This document shows positions 14,487 to 23,364 of a stretch of DNA of 64,000 nucleotides, piece by piece (position 1 is the first letter of the stretch; each line of letters opens with the position of its first letter). Source of the stretch: Acinetobacter sp. LoGeW2-3 (GTDB taxonomy: Bacteria; Pseudomonadota; Gammaproteobacteria; Pseudomonadales; Moraxellaceae). Location of the stretch: NCBI RefSeq assembly GCF_002688565.1, contig NZ_CP024012.1:115400-179399 (forward strand), written 5' to 3'. Below the pieces are notes generated by a model. The model searched no databases. It was not told the DNA's origin and saw only the letters and a list, made by a program, of their open reading frames with translations. A program made the position numbers and the translations under genes.

Positions 14487-17396
14487 TTAAATCTCCTGAC
14501 GTTGGTTTTCTGGATCGTAGAATGGGGCTTTGACTACGGTGGCTTGCACAATTTCGCCTTTCTCGACACGGATCGGGAAAGTCTGACCTTCTGTACTTTG
14601 ATTGATGCCCACATAAGCCATGCCAATAATCTTGTCTAAGCTTGGTGAATACTCACAAGAAGTAATATTGCCCGAAATATCTTCACCTTCTAATACGATA
14701 TGTCCTTCCAGGGGTTGAGTCTTAGTCTTGTCTAGCACGAAAGAAACCAGTTTGCGTTTTAAAGGCTGGGATGTCAGGATTTCGATCGAACGCTTACCCA
14801 CAAACCATGGTTTTGATTTTGCCACTGCCCAGCTGAGATCACATTCCTTCGGATGCGTCATGCCATCTGTATCCTGGCTAATGATAATATGGCCTTTTTC
14901 AAGACGTAATAGACGCTGGGTTTCCACACCAAACGGCTGCATATTCCACGCCTTGCCAGCTTCCATCAGCAGATCCCAGACAAATTCACCATAGCGTGCT
15001 GGATAGTGAATTTCATAGCCCAATTCCCCTACAAACCCGACACGGAGTAGACGGACCGGGATACCTTGAATCGTGCCCAGTCTTAGACCTAGATACGGGA
15101 AGGCTTCATTACTGAAATCTACATCGGTACACACTTTTTGCATTAATGCGCGGGAGTTTGGTCCGGCGACATTCACTGCAGCAAATGCCGTAGTCACATT
15201 AGTAATATCCACATTCAGGCGCCACTGTGCATTCCATTTCAGCATTTGCTGGTAGATACGGTCGACACCACTGGTGGTTGCTGTGACATAAAAATGCCGT
15301 TCATTGATACGGCCGGCTACCCCATCATCAATCACCACACCATCTTCTGCAGCCATCACTGCATAGCGGGTTTTACCGACTGGTAATTTTGCAAAAGCAA
15401 AGGTATACAAACGGTTCAGGAATTCGGCACTGTCTGCACCACGGATTTCTAAACCACCCAAAGTTGATACATCGATTATGCCCACATTCTGGCGCACGTT
15501 GAGTGCTTCACGTTCGATATTTTTCAAACGCTGCTCTGCAGGCCCATAAAATGCCGGACGTTGCCAGTTGCCTGCAGGCATCATTTTCGCACCAAGCTCT
15601 AAGTGACGCTGATGTATTGGTGTCTGACGGTACGGATCAAAACCACGCCCAGCAATATGTGCCAGTTTTTCTGCAGTAAAAGGAGGACGGGCTGTTGTCA
15701 CGCCAGTTTCACTCACACTGCGATCAGTATATTTCGCGACTAAACGTGCGGTTGGCAAAGCTGAATGACGGCCTTGCGATGGTCCCATGCCGACAGTTGA
15801 GAAACGCTTAACCAGCTGTACGTCACGGTAACCGCTCTTGGTTGCATTGATAATGTCACGGATTTGCAGATCTTCATCAAAGTCGACAAACTCCTTGCCT
15901 TTAGGATGCTCAAACATCGGCCATGGGAAGTTAACCGGTGCCTCAGTAAAGCTCAGTTCATCATCAAATTGTGTATTTTCCTGGATAGAACGTATCGCAT
16001 TCTGTGCAGTATGCTCTGCATCTTTCAGGACATTCTCAATCGCATGTACACCATGTACCGAACCTGCAATTTGCAAACCTTTTGGCAACCCAGTAATACT
16101 GAACTGTGCCCGGCTATCAGCATAGCTCAGCTTAGCACCTGCCTGACACAACAGTTGATACACTGGCATATAGCCTGATGACATCGCCAGTACATCACAT
16201 TCCAGATGAAGTGAATCTTTAGTGACCTGACCTGCTGCAGTGATCTGGCAAATATCCACACCAGTGAGGTGTTGCATCGCACGGTCATGCTGTGCCTCAT
16301 AAACAGTACTTCTGAAATAGCATTTCACTGTGGAAGAAACAATCCGTTGCAATGCCGTATCAGCAGCACCTGCACGCATATCTACCAGAGCCTGAACCGC
16401 AACACCAGCTTCAAGCAAATCAAGTGCAGCCAGATAACCATCATCATTACCGGTAAGAATCACTACTTTTTGGCCTGGCTTTACCGCATACAACTTGACT
16501 AAACGCTGTACGGCACTCGTTAAAATCACCCCCGGTAAATCATTGTTTCTAAATACAACTGGCTGATCAAAACTGCCACTGGCCACAATGCACTGTTTCG
16601 CACGGACTTTATACATGCGTTTGCCTTGAATTACAGGCAAATAGTGATCGGTGAACCAAGCATTACATACTGCTTCTTTCAGTACTGTGATATTGGCATG
16701 TTGTTCAGCCATCTGTACCAGCTCATTTCTTAATTGATTCGCTAGCTGACCTGCTATATCAAAACGCGCATAGTTCAGACTGCCGCCGAGTACTTTTTCC
16801 TGTTCAATCAGTAATACTTTCAAGCCAGCATCAGCTGCTGTAATCGCTGCTTTCAGTCCTGCTGGACCAGCACCAATCACGGCAACATCAGTAAATAAGT
16901 ATGCTTTGTCGTAGTATTCCGGCTCGAAATTCAGATCCAGCACACCCAGTCCGGCTTTTTTACGGATCATCGGTTCCCAGAGTTTCCACACACCTTTTGG
17001 CTTATAAAAAGAACGGTAATAAAAGCCTACTGGCATGAATTTAGAAAACTTGCCTAAAAATGCGTCTGAGTCTTTCAGTAAAGAACCTGAAAAATTTTGC
17101 CCTGAAGAGGTTGTGATTGTCTGGATATCTGTGCAGTCTGCCAGGACATTTGGTTCTTGTGGCAACTGGATCAGGGTATTGGCATCCTGACCCGCCATGG
17201 TCAGTGGCGCACGCGGACGGTGGTATTTAAATGAACGCGACATGATCCAGCGCCCACTGGCGATCAGAGCACTGGCGATACTGTCACCGGCAAAGCCGCT
17301 GAATTTCTGCTGGTCAAATTCAAACTGCACTTGTTGATCGCGGTCAATGAGCAGTCCATAAGGTGCAGGAAGTCTATCTAAGCCTGTTTTTGTCAT
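14487..17396 (-). CDS. mgdC: N-methylglutamate dehydrogenase / sarcosine oxidase alpha-type subunit
   Basis: This 969-residue protein has the SoxA layout: an N-terminal ferredoxin-like domain (FDQQKFSGFAGDSIASALIASGRWIMSRSFKYHRPRAPL, about residues 30-70), a pyridine-nucleotide Rossmann domain (DVAVIGAGPAGLKAAITAADAG, about 170-190), and a C-terminal aminomethyltransferase-like domain (about 590-960; NVGIIDVSTLGGLEIRGADSAEFLNRLYT). The last binds tetrahydrofolate and captures the oxidised methyl group as methylene-THF. It overlaps the delta gene by 4 bp (ATGA). The enzyme oxidises an N-methyl amino acid, here probably N-methylglutamate, returning glutamate. FolD and PurU upstream fit the one-carbon output. 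Confidence 0.8.
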   Translation of the reverse strand: MTKTGLDRLPAPYGLLIDRDQQVQFEFDQQKFSGFAGDSIASALIASGRWIMSRSFKYHRPRAPLTMAGQDANTLIQLPQEPNVLADCTDIQTITTSSGQNFSGSLLKDSDAFLGKFSKFMPVGFYYRSFYKPKGVWKLWEPMIRKKAGLGVLDLNFEPEYYDKAYLFTDVAVIGAGPAGLKAAITAADAGLKVLLIEQEKVLGGSLNYARFDIAGQLANQLRNELVQMAEQHANITVLKEAVCNAWFTDHYLPVIQGKRMYKVRAKQCIVASGSFDQPVVFRNNDLPGVILTSAVQRLVKLYAVKPGQKVVILTGNDDGYLAALDLLEAGVAVQALVDMRAGAADTALQRIVSSTVKCYFRSTVYEAQHDRAMQHLTGVDICQITAAGQVTKDSLHLECDVLAMSSGYMPVYQLLCQAGAKLSYADSRAQFSITGLPKGLQIAGSVHGVHAIENVLKDAEHTAQNAIRSIQENTQFDDELSFTEAPVNFPWPMFEHPKGKEFVDFDEDLQIRDIINATKSGYRDVQLVKRFSTVGMGPSQGRHSALPTARLVAKYTDRSVSETGVTTARPPFTAEKLAHIAGRGFDPYRQTPIHQRHLELGAKMMPAGNWQRPAFYGPAEQRLKNIEREALNVRQNVGIIDVSTLGGLEIRGADSAEFLNRLYTFAFAKLPVGKTRYAVMAAEDGVVIDDGVAGRINERHFYVTATTSGVDRIYQQMLKWNAQWRLNVDITNVTTAFAAVNVAGPNSRALMQKVCTDVDFSNEAFPYLGLRLGTIQGIPVRLLRVGFVGELGYEIHYPARYGEFVWDLLMEAGKAWNMQPFGVETQRLLRLEKGHIIISQDTDGMTHPKECDLSWAVAKSKPWFVGKRSIEILTSQPLKRKLVSFVLDKTKTQPLEGHIVLEGEDISGNITSCEYSPSLDKIIGMAYVGINQSTEGQTFPIRVEKGEIVQATVVKAPFYDPENQRQEI

Positions 17397-17719
17397 GCAA
17401 CTACCCCTTTTTGTTCAGCAGACTGTGCTGGTTTTTCTTCTACTTTAAAATCAACACGTTGATTAAAAATTTCTTTAGCATCATAAGTACGGATAATTTC
17501 ATCTGATGCAGTATGCCGCTCAGCAATGAACCAGTAACTGCTTGGTGTATGCATCCACCATTCACGTACGATTCCAATTAAATTATCTTTATTAAACACA
17601 TAATCGGCCCATTCCTGATCAGTGCATGTATTCTGGTCCGGCATTTCACGCACTTCACCGCCATAGGTGAATTCACTGATATTGCGCGGACCATTGAGAG
17701 GACAAATCATTATTTTCAT
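17393..17719 (-). CDS. mgdB: N-methylglutamate dehydrogenase / sarcosine oxidase delta-type subunit
   Basis: The 108-residue subunit begins MKIMICPLNGPRNISEFTYGGE, the SoxD pattern, but the classical zinc site CPYC is reduced to a single cysteine (CPLN), a change I associate with N-methylglutamate dehydrogenase-like members rather than with sarcosine oxidase; that reading should be tested by alignment. WWMHTPSSYWFIAERHTASDEI is the conserved middle. It overlaps the alpha gene by 4 bp and lies 11 bp after the beta gene, indicating translational coupling. Confidence 0.78.
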   Translation of the reverse strand: MKIMICPLNGPRNISEFTYGGEVREMPDQNTCTDQEWADYVFNKDNLIGIVREWWMHTPSSYWFIAERHTASDEIIRTYDAKEIFNQRVDFKVEEKPAQSAEQKGVVA

Positions 17720-17730
17720 GGCATATCTCC

Positions 17731-18969
17731 TTAGTGGCTCGCCGCAGTTGCGCCCATTTCATTGACTTGCTGGAATCGACTGAAACGTGATAGTTCAAAT
17801 GGCTTGATCAGTTCAGGGGTCTTGCCAGTGGCGACCAGTTCAGCCATGGTCTTGCCGCAGATTGGTGTTGACTTGAAGCCCCATGTTCCCCAGCCAGCAT
17901 CCAGGTAATAGTTGTCATACGGTGATTTACCCATAATTGGACTGTAATCCGGGGTCATATCCGTGATACCAGCCCATTGGCGCATTAACTTGGCATTCGC
18001 CATGAACGGAAACATTTCAATGGCATGTGCAAGCAGGCTTTCTTTTAAATCTAGGGTAGATCGGGTGTTATACAGTGGGTATGGATCAGAACCACCACCA
18101 AAAACAATTTCCCCCCGACTGGTTTGCTGGACATAACAGTGCAATGCCGAAGAACTCACCAATGGATTGATAAATGGCTTAAATGGCTGTGAGACCATCG
18201 CTTGCAAAGGAAAAGTATGAATCGGTGAACGGATATGGAGTTTATTCATGAGCAAGCTAGAAGCACCGGCAATCGCCTGTACCACACAGCCACACTGCAC
18301 AGTACCGCGATTGGTTTTTACTGCAGTCACACGGTTGCCTTCAGTGACAAAATCTTGTACTTCAGTTAACTGGTGAATCTCCACACCACGTTTGGCAGCC
18401 CCTTTGGCATAGCCCCATGCTACCGCATCATGACGTGCAGTTGCCCCATCGATATGCCATAGACCTGCCAGCACCGGCAAATGTGCAGGATCCAGGTTTA
18501 GACATGGCACCAGTTCCTTGATCTGCTGGCGGTCAATCAATTCTGTACGCCCACCAAAATGTTTATTGACTTCGGCACGCTGACGAAATGCGCGGACTGT
18601 TGAATCAGTATGCGCTAAGGTTAACTGACCACGCTCGGAATACATGATGTTGAAATCAAACTCATTGGAAAGATTCTTAAACATGTTGACCGATTCAGCA
18701 TAGAATTTCACACCTTCTGAAGTCAGGTAATTAGAGCGAATCACAGCCGTGTTACGTGCAGTATTTCCCCCACCTAAATAGGCTTTCTCCAATACAGCGA
18801 TATTGGTGATGCCTTCATATTTAGCCAAGTAATAGGCGGTTGCCAAGCCATGCCCACCACCGCCGATGATGACCACGTCATAGTGTGATTTAAGGTCCTT
18901 CGGTGGAGGCAAATCCACTTCAACTGGATATTCACTGCTTAATCCATATTTGAGTAGTCCAAGTGGCAT
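17731..18969 (-). CDS. mgdA: N-methylglutamate dehydrogenase / sarcosine oxidase beta-type subunit (FAD amine oxidase)
   Basis: The 412-residue flavoprotein has the DAO fold: FAD motif YDVVIIGGGGHGLATAYYLAK (about residues 30-50), GGGNTARNTAVIRSNY near 66-82, and the C-terminal FAD signature DAGWGTWGFKSTPICGK. The histidine before NTARN-type motifs is not obvious, so covalent FMN attachment must be checked by alignment. Beta subunits carry the substrate-oxidising site. It is the first gene of the mgd set, 40 bp after folD. Neighbouring gmaS and the amine genes favour N-methylglutamate as substrate. Confidence 0.78.
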   Translation of the reverse strand: MPLGLLKYGLSSEYPVEVDLPPPKDLKSHYDVVIIGGGGHGLATAYYLAKYEGITNIAVLEKAYLGGGNTARNTAVIRSNYLTSEGVKFYAESVNMFKNLSNEFDFNIMYSERGQLTLAHTDSTVRAFRQRAEVNKHFGGRTELIDRQQIKELVPCLNLDPAHLPVLAGLWHIDGATARHDAVAWGYAKGAAKRGVEIHQLTEVQDFVTEGNRVTAVKTNRGTVQCGCVVQAIAGASSLLMNKLHIRSPIHTFPLQAMVSQPFKPFINPLVSSSALHCYVQQTSRGEIVFGGGSDPYPLYNTRSTLDLKESLLAHAIEMFPFMANAKLMRQWAGITDMTPDYSPIMGKSPYDNYYLDAGWGTWGFKSTPICGKTMAELVATGKTPELIKPFELSRFSRFQQVNEMGATAASH

Positions 18970-19009
18970 ATGTTTTCCTCCACGGTATCTCTGATACCTG
19001 TTTTATTTT

Positions 19010-19903
19010 TTAAAATACTTTTGTCTGTAATCTGGCCGCATCAAGCGTATTTTTCATAAGATAGGCAATCGTCATCGGCCCTACCCCGCCCGGAACTGGT
19101 GTGATTGCCTTGACATGCTCAACTACAGCACCAAAATCCACATCACCAACTAGGCGGTTTTTGCCATTCACCTGAATGCGGTTGATGCCTACATCAATCA
19201 CGACTGCGTTTTCATTGAGATAATCTGTGTTGAGCATCAAAGGTCGGCCGACAGCCGCAATCACAATATCTGCCTGCTTACACAGCTGCTGAATATTTTT
19301 GGTTTTTGAATGGACAACTGTTACCGTGCAGCTTTCTTTTAAAAGCAACGCGGCCATAGGTTTGCCTACAATATTTGAACGTCCGACCACTACCGCATGT
19401 AGGCCACTTAAATCATTACCCAATGTGTCTTTGAGCAGGCGGATACAACCTGTTGGTGTGCATGGTGTCAGCACATCACGGCCTTGGCTTAAACCACCTA
19501 CGTTCTCACTATGGAAACCGTCGACATCTTTTTTTGGATCAATACGTTCCAGCACTGCGGTTTCATTGATATGTTTTGGTAATGGCAGCTGCACCAAGAT
19601 GCCATGCACACTTGCATCTGCATTCAGTTCATCAATTTTTGCCAGCAGTACCTCTTCTGCAGTATTAGCATCCATACGAAACTCTAGCGAACGGATACCA
19701 ACAAACTGAGCTTTTTCTACTTTATTACGTACGTAGACATGGCTGGCAGGATCATCACCGATTAAAACTACGGCCAGACAAGGCTCAATACCTTTAGATT
19801 TAAATTCCAGAACATCTGCTTTAACTTCTTCAAGTACAGCAGTGGCGGTTGCCTTGCCATCAATGATCTGCGCAGACTGAGTTAAATTTACGCTACTGTT
19901 CAT
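19010..19903 (-). CDS. folD: Bifunctional methylene-THF dehydrogenase / methenyl-THF cyclohydrolase
   Basis: The 297-residue enzyme shows the FolD signatures YVRNK (catalytic lysine, about residue 59), [34 protein letters not shown] and the C-terminal [14 protein letters not shown]. It converts 5,10-methylene-THF to 10-formyl-THF with NADP. In this operon it sits between purU (4-bp ATGA overlap) and mgdABCD, so it processes the methylene-THF released by N-methyl oxidation. It is an accessory copy; a chromosomal folD is expected elsewhere. Confidence 0.95.
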   Translation of the reverse strand: MNSSVNLTQSAQIIDGKATATAVLEEVKADVLEFKSKGIEPCLAVVLIGDDPASHVYVRNKVEKAQFVGIRSLEFRMDANTAEEVLLAKIDELNADASVHGILVQLPLPKHINETAVLERIDPKKDVDGFHSENVGGLSQGRDVLTPCTPTGCIRLLKDTLGNDLSGLHAVVVGRSNIVGKPMAALLLKESCTVTVVHSKTKNIQQLCKQADIVIAAVGRPLMLNTDYLNENAVVIDVGINRIQVNGKNRLVGDVDFGAVVEHVKAITPVPGGVGPMTIAYLMKNTLDAARLQTKVF

Positions 19904-20766
19904 TTGAATATCACCGTACGGTCATCGTTAAGGAATACACGGTGCTCGACAAAATATTTCACCGCTTTGGACAGGGCAACTGTTTCGGTATCACGACCTA
20001 TGGAAACCAGGTCATCCGGTAAATAGGCATGATCCACACGCTGCACTTCCTGTTCAATGATCGGACCTTCATCCAGGTCACCTGTGACAAAGTGTGCCGT
20101 TGCTCCAATCAGTTTCACCCCGCGCTCAAAAGCCTGATGGTAAGGTTTTGCACCTTTAAAGCCAGGCAAGAAGGAATGGTGAATGTTGATGGCACGACCA
20201 GACAGCTGCTTGCAGAGGTTGTCGGAAAGGATCTGCATGTAACGGGCAAGAATGACCAGTTGAGTCTGGGTTTCATCGACAATTTTGAGCAGTTCCGCTT
20301 CCTGCTGTTGTTTGGTGTCCTTGGTGACTGGCAGATAGATAAAGCGGATGCCTTCACGTTCAGCAATGGGACGTAGATCCAGATGGTTGGAAACAATCGC
20401 GGTGATTTCAAAGTCCAGTTCACCCTTGTGATGACGGTAAAGTAGATTCAACAGACAGTGGTCGAACTTACTGACCATGATCAGCACCTTCATCGGCTGG
20501 GCACAGTCATAAAAACTCGCCTGCATGTTGAACTGCGCTTTAACTGCATCAAAGCCCTGTTTCAAGGCTTCAATATCTCCATCCCCTTCATTGAAGCGAA
20601 AGACAATTCGGGTAAAAAACTGACCTGTAGTTTCATCATCGTATTGTGCCATCTCACTGATGTAGCACTGTTGTGCTGCCAGATATCCACTAATAGCGGC
20701 AACAATACCAGATGCTGCTGGACAGGTAATTTTTAAAATATATTGCGCTAAATCTGTTTTTGGCAT
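19900..20766 (-). CDS. purU: Formyltetrahydrofolate deformylase, copy 1
   Basis: The 288-residue PurU has an N-terminal ACT domain (about 1-85, [22 protein letters not shown]) and a formyltransferase-type catalytic domain ([48 protein letters not shown], with the conserved Asn-His-Asp residues). It hydrolyses 10-formyl-THF to formate and free THF, completing one-carbon disposal after FolD. I start at ATG 20766, preceded by AAGGGA, rather than at upstream in-frame codons. It is first in the operon purU-folD-mgdABCD. From about codon 30 it is nearly identical, in DNA as well, to the inverted copy at 21937. Confidence 0.93.
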   Translation of the reverse strand: MPKTDLAQYILKITCPAASGIVAAISGYLAAQQCYISEMAQYDDETTGQFFTRIVFRFNEGDGDIEALKQGFDAVKAQFNMQASFYDCAQPMKVLIMVSKFDHCLLNLLYRHHKGELDFEITAIVSNHLDLRPIAEREGIRFIYLPVTKDTKQQQEAELLKIVDETQTQLVILARYMQILSDNLCKQLSGRAINIHHSFLPGFKGAKPYHQAFERGVKLIGATAHFVTGDLDEGPIIEQEVQRVDHAYLPDDLVSIGRDTETVALSKAVKYFVEHRVFLNDDRTVIFK

Positions 20767-20819
20767 GGAAATTTCCCTTAAAAACTTTTCAATCATGTGA
20801 TCTGAATCGTCTATCATTA

Positions 20820-20860
20820 TTTTCCTATTAGGAAAATATATTTCTTTAAGGGAATTTATA
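20820..20860 (-). promoter_or_regulatory. Palindromic motif pair in the purU-folD-mgd promoter
   Basis: TTTTCCTATTAGGAAAA at 20820-20836 is a perfect palindrome around the central T, followed by TTCTTTAAGGGAATT near 20841-20855. Both have counterparts in the gmaS promoter (469-485 and 543-557), suggesting co-regulation of the two ends of the methylamine route. Confidence 0.55.
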
Positions 20861-20984
20861 TTGGATTTTTTTTAAACTGTCTATAGTTTTATGAATATTT
20901 TTTTCTTGTTATGAATATTTTTTTATTTTTGAGTAGTAAAATTTATACTGCGGCACAGAGCTCTATGCCGCGGTTAAAGGTGAA

Positions 20985-21218
20985 TCAACATAAAACATCA
21001 ACTTTGTAATACTGCTTAAGCTGAAGCAGGTTCTGAAATGGCTGTGTAGATTGCAATAACTGATTCAAACGTTCGTGAAACAAATGAATCATGCCTTGGG
21101 TACATTGAATGCTCCAAGCTTTCATGGTTTTCTTGTCGTCATTCAGCATATAAATTTCACAGGTGTTTATATCTACCATACGGATATTTTTAATCGTGAA
21201 ATGTTCTGGATAACTCAT
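20985..21218 (-). CDS. Small protein of unknown function (77 residues)
   Basis: I do not recognise this protein (MSYPEHFTIKNIRMVDINTCEIYMLND...). It is soluble, without a signal peptide, and has an AAGGAG ribosome-binding site 9 bp before the ATG, which supports expression. It lies alone between the purU operon promoter and a SugE-type gene, all on the minus strand. Residues 10-45 could form a small beta-rich fold (IRMVDINTCEIYML, KAWSIQC), and the C-terminal half is helical. A role tied to amine use is only suggested by position. Confidence 0.6.
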   Translation of the reverse strand: MSYPEHFTIKNIRMVDINTCEIYMLNDDKKTMKAWSIQCTQGMIHLFHERLNQLLQSTQPFQNLLQLKQYYKVDVLC

Positions 21219-21405
21219 ACTGTGTTCTCCTTTTTATAATGCATGCATCAGTGATGCAGACAAACTGAAGCAATTAATACGCCAACTTTGTACTGGAAAA
21301 TATTGAAGATAAATTAGGCTCTACAAATTCTTTTGTTTACTCATATGAATAATATATGCATTAGATTTGTACACTAAGCTGAAAATTGCACCGTTTTTAA
21401 TCATT

Positions 21406-21723
21406 TCAATTGGTAGAGACTTTCATCAGGATCAAACCGCTGAAGATCAAAAAGGCGGCCAGAATGCGAACCATGCTGGCAGATTCACCTAATATGAGAA
21501 TACCGACTAGAAATGAACCGACCACGCCTATGCCAGCCCAAATAGTATAGGCAGTACCAAGTGGCAGGGTCTTCATTGAATAGCTGAGTAAGAAAAAACT
21601 CAGTATTACAAAAAATAGAGTCAATATCGTGGGACCAAGACGTGTGAAACCTTCAGAAAGTTTCATTGAATATGCCCATACAATTTCAAGTAGTCCTGCA
21701 AATATAAGAACAATCCATGCCAT
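21406..21723 (-). CDS. Small multidrug resistance protein, SugE/Gdx type
   Basis: The 105-residue protein has four hydrophobic helices and the SMR catalytic glutamate at residue 13 (LIFAGLLEIVWAYSMKLSEGF). AYTIWAGIGVVGSFLVGILILGESAS is the conserved third and fourth helix region. SugE/Gdx members export guanidinium or small quaternary ammonium ions in exchange for protons, as inner-membrane dimers. I choose ATG 21723 because the length then equals SugE; an upstream in-frame ATG at 21762 would add 13 residues. In this cluster it may limit build-up of a cationic amine, but guanidinium export is equally possible. No guanidine riboswitch was seen upstream. Confidence 0.85.
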   Translation of the reverse strand: MAWIVLIFAGLLEIVWAYSMKLSEGFTRLGPTILTLFFVILSFFLLSYSMKTLPLGTAYTIWAGIGVVGSFLVGILILGESASMVRILAAFLIFSGLILMKVSTN

Positions 21724-21936
21724 TGATTTAAACCTTGCCTGAGAAATAAATACTCTAGACATGGTGCTCAGCCCTGCAAAGAAAGCCTATACCCCTTAAG
21801 GCATACCTACAAAATCCCGCCAGCCTTACTCTTAAGCGATATAGACACAAAATTCTCATCTTTTATATTGAGCACTCAATTTTTCAAATATTTATATATA
21901 AAAAAATTTCAAATTGATCACGCTCAGGAGACCCTT

Positions 21937-22803
21937 ATGGCACAAGATCATATCCAACAATATGTCCTGAAAATCCGTTGCCCGGCTGCCTCTGGTATTG
22001 TTGCTGCCATTACTGGATACCTGGCAAAAAATGATTGTTATATTGGGGAAATGGCACAATACGATGATGAAACTACAGGTCAGTTTTTTACCCGAATTGT
22101 CTTTCGCTTCAATGAAGGGGATGGAGATATTGAAGCCTTGAAACAGGGCTTTGATGCAGTTAAAGCGCAGTTCAACATGCAGGCGAGTTTTTATGACTGT
22201 GCCCAGCCGATGAAGGTGCTGATCATGGTCAGTAAGTTCGACCACTGTCTGTTGAATCTACTTTACCGTCATCACAAGGGTGAACTGGACTTTGAAATCA
22301 CCGCGATTGTTTCCAACCATCTGGATCTACGTCCCATTGCTGAACGTGAAGGCATCCGCTTTATCTATCTGCCAGTCACCAAGGACACCAAACAACAGCA
22401 GGAAGCGGAACTGCTCAAAATTGTCGATGAAACCCAGACTCAACTGGTCATTCTTGCCCGTTACATGCAGATCCTTTCCGACAACCTCTGCAAGCAGCTG
22501 TCTGGTCGTGCCATCAACATTCACCATTCCTTCTTGCCTGGCTTTAAAGGTGCAAAACCTTACCATCAGGCTTTTGAGCGCGGGGTGAAACTGATTGGAG
22601 CAACGGCACACTTTGTCACAGGTGACCTGGATGAAGGTCCGATCATTGAACAGGAAGTGCAGCGTGTGGATCATGCCTATTTACCGGATGACCTGGTTTC
22701 CATAGGTCGTGATACCGAAACAGTTGCCCTGTCCAAAGCGGTGAAATATTTTTCTGAATATCGTGTTTTCCTGAATGATGATCGAACCGTAGTCTTCAAG
22801 TGA
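21937..22803 (+). CDS. purU: Formyltetrahydrofolate deformylase, copy 2 (inverted duplicate)
   Basis: The 288-residue PurU (ACT domain plus formyltransferase domain) is almost identical to copy 1 at 19900-20766, differing in the first ~30 residues (MAQDHIQQYVLKIRCPAASG, AKNDCYIGEM) and a few C-terminal residues ([16 protein letters not shown]). ATG 21937 has AGGAGA correctly placed. It is transcribed toward glnK, 120 bp downstream, and is not in an operon with folD. The sharp boundary between identical and divergent sequence indicates gene conversion or recent duplication. It has the same reaction as copy 1: 10-formyl-THF to formate plus THF. Confidence 0.93.
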   Translation: MAQDHIQQYVLKIRCPAASGIVAAITGYLAKNDCYIGEMAQYDDETTGQFFTRIVFRFNEGDGDIEALKQGFDAVKAQFNMQASFYDCAQPMKVLIMVSKFDHCLLNLLYRHHKGELDFEITAIVSNHLDLRPIAEREGIRFIYLPVTKDTKQQQEAELLKIVDETQTQLVILARYMQILSDNLCKQLSGRAINIHHSFLPGFKGAKPYHQAFERGVKLIGATAHFVTGDLDEGPIIEQEVQRVDHAYLPDDLVSIGRDTETVALSKAVKYFSEYRVFLNDDRTVVFK

Positions 22804-22868
22804 ACCTGTCTGTAGTGCTGTAAAAATAACTTATATTTACAGCACTTATCTCATTAAAAACCACTACT

Positions 22869-22886
22869 TCGGCATTAATTTTGCTT
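22869..22886 (+). promoter_or_regulatory. Sigma-54 promoter for glnK
   Basis: TCGGCATTAATTTTGCTT has GG and GC separated by exactly 10 nt (CGGCA...TTGCT), the -24/-12 pattern, 40 bp before the ribosome-binding site of glnK. It matches the element before amt (1519-1534) and implies NtrC control. Confidence 0.62.
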
Positions 22887-22902
22887 AATTATTAGACAAT
22901 AA

Positions 22903-23262
<360 letters not shown>

Positions 23263-23280
23263 GTCAAACATATACGGATC

Positions 23281-23305
23281 AAAGCTGCCTGATGGCAGCT
23301 TTTTA
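23281..23305 (+). terminator. Terminator after glnK
   Basis: AAAGCTGCC-TGAT-GGCAGCTTTTT forms a strong stem followed by T residues, 18 bp after the glnK stop. Confidence 0.82.
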
Positions 23306-23364
23306 TATGGGTGATCACTTTTCAATAGAAAGCCTACCCGAAGGCAGGCAGTGCAGTAACCAAT

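Noticed and set aside
14122..16502. Several open frames of 60-104 codons on the plus strand opposite the alpha-subunit gene
   Set aside because: They lie antisense to a long, clearly conserved gene, have no ribosome-binding sites and no family resemblance.
13824..18969. Plain sarcosine oxidase (soxBDAG) for glycine betaine breakdown
   Set aside because: Possible, but no betaine or dimethylglycine genes or glyA are present and gmaS is on the same molecule, so N-methylglutamate dehydrogenase is favoured; kept as the stated alternative.
20029..22674. Identical open frames of about 100-115 codons antisense to or shifted within both purU copies
   Set aside because: Their conservation is explained entirely by the duplicated purU coding sequence.
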